Below are positions 45,701-57,700 of a stretch of DNA of 64,000 nt, in pieces. The notes beneath the pieces are model-generated. The model was not told the origin of the DNA. It saw only the letters and a list, made by a program, of their open reading frames with translations, and ran no database searches. The stretch is from the NCBI GenBank assembly GCA_029961685.1, contig JARWKL010000011.1:5148501-5212500 (forward strand), written 5' to 3'. A program made the translations under genes and the position numbers. Positions within the stretch are counted from its first letter, which is position 1. Each line of letters starts with the position of its first letter. This DNA comes from Aristolochia californica. Taxonomy: Eukaryota; Streptophyta; Magnoliopsida; Piperales; Aristolochiaceae.

Positions 45701-48700
45701 CGACCACTGAAATATAATCCTCATTGTTCCTTGCGAGAGAGAAGATTTGACAAAAGCTAGAGTTTAGGTTAGCCTGGCCAATCCACCAATCCGTCCAGAA
45801 TTTTGTCCACTACCAGATCCAATATAGCACTTGACAGATTTTTGGAAAACAGGAAGCAAGGCGGCTATTTTTTTCCAAACAGGAGATAGCCTGTTATACC
45901 TTCCTCCTTCAGTCCATCATCCGGAGAATTTGTTTGCTTTATCGGCCACTATATTTCGCCAAATCAGAGACGGGAACATATTGTCTTACATGACTCTCAC
46001 AATAAGAAGTCTTATAAAGCCAAAATTATTATGGAAGGAGGTCTCATAGAAGAGTTTCAGTTAAAAAGTGTTTTAGTTATGTTAGTCTTCTATTTATGTT
46101 CAGTTGTTTAATTATATTAGGACTTGTCTTTAAGTGTTACACTTTGGGTGTAATTGAGACAAGGGTAGTTTAATTGTAATTGGACATTACTACCTTCCTA
46201 TATTACAACAAATTAGTGAAATTCTTCTCTTTTCCATAAATTCAACATGGAATCAGAGCAAGTTCTATGAGTTGACTTGGTCAACCCACAGAGATAATGT
46301 GATCACTTTCTTTTCTTTTCTTGGATCGGTGATGATTTTATTTCAAAAGAGAGCAAGAAAATACATCAAGGGAGATCTCCCCCTACAACAAGAGATTGAA
46401 ATGTGATCCTTCTCTGATTTATCATCTCTAGTGGTTTAGATCTTCGAGTCTATTTTTCAATGCAACAAGAATTTTAGCAATCGGTGTTTTCTAGAAAGAT
46501 AAATCTATATTTAAAGCAACAATGGTCAGATTGCAAGAGAAGTTCGAGCAAAAGCAGAAAGCTTCAATTTTCGAGGCGCTTCATGTCATCAAGAATGAGA
46601 CTTTATATGGAGAATTATATATCAAAAGAAAGATATGTAAGTCTATTTTCTTACTTATTCAACCAATTCTCAATCTTGGTTATCTAGAGGGAGATATCGA
46701 TCTCGGAAGAGTCAATGGTCATGTTGGCCAATGAAGAAAGAGTATTCAGTTTGACCAAATTTCAGAGTCCAAAATCTATCAAATTCATTATCTAAAAATA
46801 AGTATATTTTATAAAGAGAAGTTATACTTAGATGAAAAGTATTGAAGTCTAGTTTCAGAAGGGGGAATTTTCATATCAAACAGATTTATATTTTTAAGGA
46901 AATATTCACATTGGAATCGGCAAGGGTAAAGAGGTCATAAAAGATTCAAGAACGAATCTTTTTGTGTCAGTTTAGGTATCAAATTAAAGCTCTTCGAGTC
47001 TAGTTTCTTGAGCAACAAACCGTTTGTGATTCTGAGCTATAATTTTGGAGATATTGATATCATAAGTACCAAAGGTCAATTCTGTCAAAAATCTCTCTTT
47101 TTTTCCTATTTTCTCTCCTATTCTCTCTCCAGGCATTGATGTGGATTGAGTTTCTTTTTCTCCTAAACTCCGATTTTTTTAGCCAAATTCTAATCAAAGA
47201 GTTTTGGTCTGACTTTAACACTATCTTCTTTTTTGAAGCCTCTTTGATCCCAAAAATCTCTTATCTTTGGAAAATTTAATTTAGGAAAGTGCTACTAATT
47301 CAGGGAAGTCTATCATTGGAAAATTTCTATTTTGATTTTGTAGAATCTGAAAAGTATTACAGATAGGAATTCGTTGAGTATTTGATTAGAAACTTTCCTC
47401 TTATGGAGTGATCAATTTGGAAACAGAAACTTGTAAGTTATGCAATTATCAGAGTTTCATAGTCACTGTTGTTTTCAAGCAATGAGCTTCAGCATAACTT
47501 CAAGACCTTGAAGCTCCCCAGATTTGTTCTCAAGCTAGATTTTGAGAAGGCATTCAACAGAGTTGATTGGAAGCTTCTTGATATTCTTTTGGAAAAAATG
47601 GATTTTGGCATTTAAGCAGATATTCTAGATTCAAAGTTGCATCTCCTCGGCCAGCTACTTGGTGCTTCTGAATGGTGCAGTGTGTATTTTTTTAAAAGCA
47701 CTCAGGGCATTCGTCAGGGGGACCCCCTGTCCCCTCTGATTTATTCAGCCAAAGGTTTGGGGTGGCTTCTACCCACAGCAGATATTGCGGCTTTTGACAT
47801 ACCGATTCTTCATTTTGCGGATGACACTATTTGCTTCGGCATGGGCACCATGGATCAGATCAAGAAGTTGAGAATTGTTCTTGGTCTATTCGAGTTGGCT
47901 TCGGGTCAAAATATTAATTGGAGGAAAACCACTCTACTGGGATATTATATAGATGGAGTTGAGCTCAAAGGTATGGCTGATTTCCTTGGATGCTTTCTGG
48001 AGAGTACGCCTGCTACATATTTGGGTCTCCCTCTCTTTGATTCTCTCCCCACGGCTGGGCTTTGGTCCCCCCTTATTGAGAAATTTGAGAAGCACCTTGC
48101 AACTTGGCGGGGCAAGATCCTATCCACAGTGGATAGACTTACTCTGCTAAAGTCTTGCTTGGCTAGCCTGCCAAATTAACTCCTATTTTTTATTAAGTGT
48201 CCAGCCATTGTGTGCTCAAAGATAGATGTTATTCGTCGTCGCTTCCTATGGAGAGGATCAGAAGACACATTCAAATATCATTTGGTCAGTTGGAAGGAAA
48301 TTTGTATGCCTTAAAATAGAGGTGGGTTGGGCATTTGAACTACAAAGGATATGAATAATACCCTCCTGCTTAAGTGGATTTGGATCTTCAATGCCAACTA
48401 TAGAAATTTGTGGAGAAATATGGTGTGCCACTATTTTCAGATTTCAGGGCACTGGTGAAGAGAGGGAGGCGCTCCTCGCCGTCTATCCCTGATTTGGAAA
48501 TTCATTTATAAGTTGCTTCCGGCCTTCAAGGCCACGACCTCCTTCTACCGAGGAACCGGGATGACTCTTTTATTCTGGACCAACGAGTGGTGCGGTCCCC
48601 GCCCCCTCTCTGAGGTATACCTGGGACCGTACAAGATTGCTATGGACCTTTCATGCTCGGTAGCCAAAATCTTGAAGTAATCTTTCTTGGAGTCTTTTTT

Positions 48701-51700
48701 CCTTGGAGTGACCAAAATATTCAAGAAAGGGGGAGCACAAAAGATGAAGTTTTTGCATCTATGAAGAATTTTTTTCAGAAAAGAAAATTGAAGATCAAGA
48801 ATTCTTTTCATTGTAAGTTGAAGTTATAAACTCCACCTTGAGGTGGAGTGTCGAAGAGCAGATATGAAACAGTCTTACATGACTCTCACAATAAGAAGTT
48901 TTACAGAGCAAAAATTATTATGGAAGGAGGTCTCACAAAAGAGTTTCAATTAAAAGGTGTTTTAGTTATGTTAGTCTTTTACTTTTTTTTTAAAAAAAAT
49001 GATGCTGATTTTTATTAAGACAAAAGCTCAAAAGAGCAATTTACAAAGGAGGGAAGCCTTCCCAAACAATGAGAGATTGTTGGGAAGTTCCGAATTTTGC
49101 CAATTTATCAACCAAAGAGTTGGTTGATCTAGGAATGAGATTCCAATTACAATGAGTAGAAGATACAATGTCGGCAATATTATCAATGATGGGCCAATGG
49201 CGCCAAGAGGGGAAGCTGTCTTTGGGACACCAACTAATAATAGTCTTCGAGTCATCTTCAATGATTAACTTGCCATGGAGACAATCCCTGGAGATTTGAA
49301 GGCCGAACAGCAGAGCACTAACTTCAGCAGTATTAGAATCGGCAATGCCTTCAATGCTTACTTATGTTTAGTTGTCTAATTATGCTAGGATTTATCTTTA
49401 AGTGTTAAACTTTGGGTGTAATTGGGATAAGATAATTTAATTGTAATTGGGACACTACTATTTTCCTCTATTATAAATAGGAGTTTATGTACTCAGATTA
49501 CAACAAGTTAGTGAAGTTTTTCCCTTTTTCATAAATTCAACACAGCAGAACCTATACAACATCAGAATCCAGATGGTGTATAATACTGAACCAGAAGAAT
49601 ATCCACAGGTTGATGTCTCAAAGAAAGGGTTCATTCTTAATAACAGCACTGAGATCTAACTTACAAGAGATAAAAGAGTTGCATACAATCCCTCACAAAA
49701 ACTATACAATTCTATGCAGCTCATCACCAACCACAAAACTTTGTCGTGACTATGTTGGGACGGGCAATGCTTTCCATTGGGATAAGAGAGTCCAATTAGT
49801 TAAGCCACAATGAGGAGCCTGAAAGGTTTGATTACCAGACTGGCAGCTAAGCTTTTCCATTTGGGTAAGAGAGTCCAATCAATTGAGCTACAAAGAGGAA
49901 GAGCAGCTGAAATAGTTTTTTTTTTTTTTTTTTTTTTTTTTTTAGTAAAAAGTGCAAATGCTATTAAGAAGAGTGAAGAGTACAATACCTGGCTAAAAAG
50001 GGTCTTCCTCCACAACAAGGTGTTGGAGTGAAACACCTAATTTAGCCTGAGTGTCCGCTAAATGATTAGCAGATCTAGGAATGTATTTCCAGTTACAGTT
50101 TAATTGAGAAATTAAATTACAAGTATCAAAAAACAGCTGAAATTGTTTATTACTAGAATCTGTAATCTCAAACGACCTCAAACAGTTTCTCACAGTCTGT
50201 AGTACCCAAAGCCTCTTTGAAGACCATGAGAATTAAATAAAAAATGAGAAAATAACTATTAAATATTTGTGACAAAGTACAGAAGAGCAAAGAATGACTT
50301 CTCAAAACAGTCCAGACACATCAAATGCAAATACTAGAAAACAGAAACATAAATAATATATAACCACAAAAAGATGCTGTCATGAAATTTCAACCCAAGC
50401 CAGCAAATCTGTTACATAGTTTGCACCCCACAAGAGTATGAAATAAACTGACACTGCTTGTGCTTCTAATGTCATCAACAGCACCAATATAATTGGAAAA
50501 AAAAAGACCATGGCCAAGGATGTCTCAATGGGTCACCCTCCCCCTAAATGAAATCGGCTACAGTGCCAACACCAAGCCTTAGACCTTCCAGGAGAGCCTA
50601 GAGAACAGCTTCAGTACAGCCATAGACGCAATTTGGTGTATAACATACAACTAACCCCTCCACCACCTAGACCTGAGAAATTGTATCAACTTTCTAATTG
50701 AGATACTTCTTTCTAATTGAGAAACACAATGCTCATTAAAACCCTGCACTTGAGAAATGTAGGTGCTATCGTTTGCCTTATGAAAACTGCCAAAATTTCT
50801 TTTCCAGGAAAACTTCCAATCTTTGACTACGTTATTGCCTATATGTGCCAGACAAATTGCCTGTTGATTGCCAGCCATTCTTGACTGAGTTAAGTGTAGC
50901 AATCATCACCCAATAGAGTAAAATAGAGCCAGAGCCTTAAGGTTGTTACCTTTGCTCAAACACAATGCCACCAATATTTGAAAAGCGCAAAGAGACAGGA
51001 CTAACACTTAGTATCACTAAATAGAGATATAATTAGCAATCCAAATGCACCTCAGGTTTCTTAATATAATACTTCAAATGGCGTCCATAAAAAACTGCCA
51101 GAGCCCCATGTGATGCCATAGCTCTCTGTATGCATGATCTAGCAGCTTGCTCCAATCTTATGATTGTCTTTTTGGTGTCCTCATATTGATACCTAGAGAC
51201 TGAAAAAATTAAATGAACCAAGATTAAAGTCATAAAAAAAAATGATTTATGAAGGTAAAATGCTTTTCCAACATGCAACTTCTAAGAAAATTAGCTCTTG
51301 CTGCATAGGAAACTATTGACAATGCAGATGAGATTCCTTTCACAATAATTAGTTTTCCTGAAGAACCTCCTAACAATGTCTTTCTAACAATAAGCAGGTA
51401 ATGCAAATGTTCTTGTAAAGAGAACTGTTGAAGTATATTCTGTAGATTAGAAACAATGATTCTACTACTATGATTCTAACCTTTTTTATTTTATTTTTTT
51501 GAAAATGATGTATGTATTAACAGAGAGACAACAAAACAGAAATCAAGGTTTATTGGAAACTATGATTCTAACTAAGATGCAATGTAATTTTCATTTATAA
51601 ATAGAAGATAACAAGAAGTTAGACTGGATTGTGCTCCACCACCCTTCTCTTTCACTCTCAAAATTTCCTACAGTGCACTCTGATTTCCAAATCTAATATT

Positions 51701-54700
51701 AGAGCAGGTTTAAGATAAAGAAAGAAAAGAAGAAGAAGATAAAGGAGACAACATGGTGAATTGTATCCCCACCAATACCCCCATGGAGTGTGACAATTAA
51801 ATTTTCAAAAATGGTGGTTGGGGCAAGACTAGACCCAACTTTTCCAAGAGGGCATGGAAGAGGCAACAACGGAGGCAATTATTGGAGAAATAACGGGGTA
51901 AGAATTGACCAATCAAAAATTGAATGTTATTATTGGAGAAATAATGGGGTAAGAATTGACCAAACAAAAATTGAATGTTATTATTGGAGAAATACTGAGT
52001 TTTCCTGGTTCTCATTCATTTCTTCTGGCATCCAGGCAAGTACTGAGATTTCCTTGCTCTTCTTCTTATCCATGGATAACAAAATAGCATCCAAACAGAC
52101 CAAAACTCTTTTTTTATTAAAACTCCAGGAGTTTGAGATTCTTCCTACAATCAAATCCCAGTTTCTGATCATCCATGACCCACATATCTTTATAAAGATA
52201 AATCTGAAGTTAGGCCTCAGATTCACCTTTTTTTCTGTTTTGATTGCCCCTTAGATAGGAAACTTATTAGTTTACCGGAAGTACAACTTTTTTATCCATG
52301 CTTCCTGCTTCTGAGAAAATGGACAAAATTATTTCTCAGGTTATTCTCATAACAAAGTTGATTTTTGGAATTTTGAGAAAGGAATTTATTATAAATCTTC
52401 ATAGAAAAGGGTCTTTTATAATTTAAAAAAGAGTTCTTTTATAAATATTCGTGAATACAAGTTCCGTTTTTCATTCTTATAAGATCAGGGACTTCTAATT
52501 TTATGTTCCAGATTCTATTGTCCCAAAATTTACTCTCTGCATCTGTTTTCCAGAAATTGCTTTCCTAGTAATTCATAAAAATTTCAGAAATCTCTATCAA
52601 TTTCAAGAAAATTCTTAGAAAATCCCAAGATTCTTTTGAATTTTCCAAAAATACTCTAAAAAGTTAGAAAAGATCTAGGAAATATCTCAACAGTCCCCGA
52701 AAATTTCCAGAGAATCCCAAGAACCCTAGAAAACGCAGAATGAAAAATCCTGAAAATCTCTAAACTTTTTTTAAAACAAAAAATTGTCAGAAGCCTGAGA
52801 AAAGTTTCAAAAAATCCCAAAATATTCAATAAAAATTGTAGAAAATTTTCAAAGTTGTGCAAATGTGTTTTGTCATTAACTGGAGTCAAATTAAGAAGTC
52901 CCACAAATTACTACCATTCTCTCATTCTATTCAAAAAATGGACTCTTCGTATCAAGATCAAACTCTTGAGTTTTTCAATGAAATTCATCTATTTGTTGTC
53001 TCTCAATTATAACTTCTTCCCTTCCTGTTCTGACCTCTTTCGTTACTTTGCCCAGTTCAAACTTTATTTTGGGAAAATGTTTCCTTTTGCTTTGGGATTC
53101 TATCATATCAATCTCTCAGATGAATTCCTTAGGTTGGTCTCGTTATTGTTGGGTCTATTGAGTGATTCTTTTGTGCTTAATGGGATGTGGATACAACTGT
53201 TCCCTTGTTTCTCGATCTAGGTCTTCTGTACTTAGTATTTTTTAACATATGAAAATTTCATAAATAAATAAAGAGCAATATATACAAGTAGAGAGAGGAG
53301 GAGAGTGGGGGCGAAGGGTTGGAGATATCTACTTTATTTTTTGAGAAGAGTTGTAAATGTATTCAAAAGAGAAAAATACAAACTAAAAAACTAAAAAGAT
53401 ATTTCCTCCACAACAAGATGTTGGAGGTTAACCCCTTTTTTAGCTTGAACATCGGCTAAATGATTAGCAGATCTTGGAACATGTTTCCAAGTACATAATA
53501 AATCAGAAGTTAAATTACAAATTCCATCATAAATCTTCCAATGACGCCAAGGAGGTTTTGAAGGCTTGGAGCACCAGTTTATAATAACTTGAGAATCCCC
53601 TTCAATCAAGAGAGCACCGTCCTTTTTTTGTTTGAAGAGCTTCAGCCCGTTGAGCAAGCCATGTAATTCCGCACAAGTAGAGTCTGATATTCCAATTGGA
53701 CCCGCATAAGTGAAGAGAAGATTCGCTTGATCATCGTGAATCACTCCACCAAATCCGGCTGGGCCCGGACAACCGAAGCACTTCCATCAAAATTTAATTT
53801 AAAGTGTCCAGGAGGAGGTCTAGTCCATTTTATCATAATAGGAACCTTCGAAATAAGAGACATTTTCGGAACATTTCTCCAATTTTCCCTCATATTTGTT
53901 GCTCTTAGATCACAAAATTCTTTGCGAAGGAGTACCCAAGAGCTAACTTGACCGACTATCTGATCGCAAAGAATTTTCCGAGGAATAGCTTTCTAATTGA
54001 ATTTGCGATTGTTTCTCTCTTTCCATAAATTCCACACAATGTGTCCAACACAACAAGATATTAAGATTTTCCCTAACTTCGGAAGACGGGAGCTTACCAA
54101 TGTTAAAATAGTGTTTAGCAAATCTTGCGAAGGGCAATATAATAAACCGATCTTGTCCATTAATTCGGTCCAAATCTTATGAGCATATTCGCAATGCAGA
54201 AGCGTGTGATCTGCTGTTTCAGGAGATGTGTTGCAAAATGGGCATTCTGGATTGGAAATATTAATGCCTCGTCTTTGCAAAGCGTCAGAAGTTAAAAAAA
54301 TTTTACGACAAACCGTCCAGATGAAAAATTTGATGCGAGGAGGAATCGGGAGCGACCAAGCAAAAGCAACAGGATGTTCTGCGTGAAGAGGAGGGTAGGA
54401 AATCAAATGATGGTACGTTGAGGCTGTAGAGAACATACCTTGTTTGTTGGGCGTCCAAATGAGAATATCGGAGGAATTTTTTAAGGCCACACCAGAAAGT
54501 AGATTGATCAGGCCAGTTGCTTCAACAGCTTCAGAGTCATTTAATGCCCGTCTGAGATGAAGATTCCAACCACCCGAAGACTGCCAATGGTCAGAAATCA
54601 TTGAACTACGAGATCTTGACAGCTGGAATAAAAGAGGATAACTTTCCTCTAAGCAACTAGTCCCGATCCACCAATCGGACCAGAAAAGAGTATTTTCACC

Positions 54701-57700
54701 ACTTCCAATATAACATTTGACAGCAGCTTTGAAGGAAGGTAAGAGTTTGGCAATTTTCTTCCAAACAGGGGATAACTTGTAAAATCTTCCCCCATCCGTC
54801 CACCAACCTCTCTCTTTTCCGGATTTACTTGCAACCATTCGGCGCCACAGTAGATTGGGTTGCATGTTGAACTTCCAAACCCACTTTAATAGCAGAGACT
54901 TGTTGGTGGTAGCAACGTCACGAATCCCGAGGCCCCCCATTACAATTGGTTTGCAAACATCAACCCATTTTACAAGATTAAACTTTTTTTCCCCATTTGG
55001 CCCATCCCATAAAAATCTTCTTTTCAAAAATTCAATTCTATCCCGAATAGAAGCTGGACAATTGCACAAAGATAAGAAATAGGAAGGTATTCCATGAAGG
55101 CATGATTTAATTAGAACCAGTTTACCAGCTTTGGATAAAAATTTCCCTTTCCAAGAAGCCAGAAGCTTCTCAAGCCTCTCAACAACCGGAAACCAGGAAT
55201 TTTTCGAAGGCAGGAAAGGAGTCAAAGGTAAGCCCAGATATGTACTCGGAACTGATGCTACCTTACAACCCAGATAGTTCGCCATTGAGTTGAGAATAGA
55301 TGCATCAATATTAAAACCAAAAATTGTGGTTTTCTCCCAGCTTATCTTTTGACCAGACGTCATTTCAAAGATGTTCAAGATTGCTTTCATGCGTTTTATT
55401 TGTCTCATGGACCCTTCTCCAAAAAGAATAGAATCATCTGCAAACTGAAGAATGGGGACGTCTTGGATTGGATCAGAAAAAATAGGACTGAGCCAACCCG
55501 AACGTTTAGCAAACCGGATCATAGAGGTAAGGTATTCTCCAATGAGAGTAAAAATAAACGGAGAAAGGGGGTCTCCTTGTCTGATCCCTCTAGAGGATTT
55601 GAAGTATCCTCGAGGTTTCCCATTTACCAAAACAGAATATGAAGGGGAGGAAATACAACTCCTCATCCAAAATTTCCATCTCGTACCAAAACCCATACGG
55701 TCAAAAAGATAATCCACCAGTTTCCAATCAACCCGGTCAAAGGCTTTCTCAAAATCAATTTTCAGAACAAACCTAGGAAGGGAAGATTTTTTGAACGAAT
55801 GAAGAAGTTCATGAGCAGTAAGAGAAGAGTCCAGGATGTTTCTGTCTCGGATAAAAGCACTTTGACAAGGATTAATTACCTTGTAAAGGACAGCTTTTAG
55901 CCGATTAGCCAACAGACGACCAATAATTTTATATGAACTGGAAATGAGACTAATAGGCCGAAAATCTTTAGGCTCCTCCGAATTTGTTTTTTTAGGAATA
56001 AGCGCAATAAAAGATGCGTCAATTCCAGAGTGAGTAATTCCCACTTGGTGAAAATTGTGAACGAAGGCACATACATCATTTTTTAACAGATCCCAAAAAC
56101 AGTGATAAAACTCACCATTAAAACCATCTGGTCCGGGGGCGTTATCTTTAGGAAGGCCCAACACAGCCCGTTCAATTTCTTCTGAGGAGAATGGTTTTTC
56201 AAGATCAACTGCGTCTTCAATTGAGATGCGCTCGAAATCGAGCTGATGGATTTTTGGTCTTCTGAAACAGACTTCTGAATATAGCTCTGAGAAATACTTC
56301 ACCAAAAGGTTAGAAATGGAGGCACTATCCGTTACCACTTGGTCTCCGTTACAGAGAGCAGTGATACGGTTAGTCCTCCTCCTGGCCGAGGAGGTGGAAT
56401 GAAAAAACTTTGTGTTTCCATCACCCTCAGCCATCCAACGAAATCTTGAACGTTGTTTCCAACGGACAGAATCAGAATGAAGAAATGTACGGTATTCAGC
56501 ATTTAATTTATTTCTAATCAAAAATTCAGTAGGAGAGATTAACCTTTGTTCCTCCAGTAGATCCAGCTCAGAAATGCGGCGTCGAATCGAATCTTTCTGG
56601 GAAGCAGCAGAAACACGGTGATTTTTATCCCACATTCTGATCTTTGCCTTGAGGGCTTTCAGTTTCCGAGGGAGGGCCCAGCCCGGGTTCGGATGATTTT
56701 CCAATTCGAGCCACCAAGATTTCAAAGAAGGGATGAGAGCCGTGGTTAAAAACCAGGCATTCTCAAATCGAAAGGGAGATTTTTCCCATGCAACAGGCCG
56801 AGAATTGAGTTGGATAGGCCAATGGTCAGATCCTATTTTGTTTAGGACTTGGCCATATGTGTTGGGAAAAAGGAGGTTCCATTCTATATTTGAAAAAAAT
56901 CTGTCCAATTTAGACAAAATGGGGGGGTTCTGACAATTTGTCCAGGTGAATTTTTTCCCCGAAAGAGGAACCTCGGAAAGAGCAACACTATTGATAAAGT
57001 CAGAAAAAGCTCTCATGGTTGATGAGGTTCGGGAAGCAGGAGGACATTTGTCAGAGCAAAGTAATGTCGCATTGAAGTCTCCTCCAATGAGCCAAGGGAG
57101 GTCCCACAATTGGACAAGCTGAAAGATTTCCTCCCAGAAAGATGCTCGGTCACGGTAACGAGTAGGCCCATATATGCCAGCTAGAGCCCAACAAGTACCG
57201 AGGTTGTGATCCCGGAGCTGGATACCGATTGAGTATCGCCCCGGAAGGACGGAAATAGCATCAAAAGCAATTGGATCCCAGATGACAATAATGCCCCCAG
57301 AATGGCCAATTGCAGCTACATGCGCCCACGCTGGGTTGGAGTCATAGCATATATTACACACAATTGAATAATCAAAAGACTGCATCTTCGTTTCAAGAAG
57401 TATAGCAATTTTTGGTTTAACATCAAAAAGCGTTGCTCTGACGAGAGCACGCTTGGCCAGAGAGCCGAGACCTCTTACATTCCATGATAGAACGATCATG
57501 GGGAACGGTGGGAGTTGATGTTTCGCTCCACGGCGCCAGCTTCAGAGTATCCCGCACAAAATATGTTGGCAAGCTCCGTCATTACTGAAAATTCTTCTTG
57601 AGGAAAGTCTTGTTCCTGTTCCAGCAGGAACAGGAGGAGCTCATCGCGCGGATTGGGAGTGAAGGCCTTGGCTAGGGTAGATTCAGAGGTTATAGTTGGG

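Larger units (their letters stand above)
43551..45997 (-). mobile_element. 5'-truncated LINE inserted in the left LTR (nest level 2)
   Basis: Insert 43566-45982, bracketed by the perfect 15-bp duplication GTCTTACATGACTCT (43551-43565 and 45983-45997). The poly-A tail is the T-run at 43566-43574. Reading from 45982 downward: NMFPSLIWRNIVADKANKFSG, GGRYNRLSPVWKKIAALLP, then after the nested element, EILEVADLITRLSAVRV, zf-RVT with PRAKFFIWRACQNKILTSNSL and CPFCFVSIETADHILLLYNY, and RNase H with YFKLNFDGSALGCPGLAGYGGVIHDD. A G20 tract (about 44047-44064) lies in a PPPPP-coding stretch. Confidence 0.9.
43528..49542 (+). mobile_element. LTR retroelement with LINE insertions in both LTRs
   Basis: Left LTR 43528-43565 plus 45998-46247 (interrupted); right LTR 48849-49542 (interrupted at 48985-49357). 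LTRs begin TGTTGAAGAACAGATATGG / TGTCGAAGAGCAGATATG and end AAATTCAACA. PBS-like TGGAATCAGAGC follows the left LTR (46248-46259). Without insertions each LTR is about 290-320 bp. The interior (46248-48848) has no recognisable copia or gypsy genes but contains a LINE RT fragment at 47485-48680. Flanking pentamers (CACTA and CAGCA) do not match, so the TSD is lost or the limits are off. Confidence 0.75.
42855..51050 (-). other. 8.2 kb intron of the FHA gene, filled by nested retroelements
   Basis: Bounded by exons 42768-42854 and 51051-51199. 42855-43527 and 50149-51050 show nothing recognisable; between them lie an LTR element (43528-49542) with several LINE insertions and a separate LINE tail at 49919-50133. 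Confidence 0.85.

Noticed and set aside
54649..56933. Additional frames on either strand within LINE ORF2
   Set aside because: Shadows of the long ORF2 frame, without domains.
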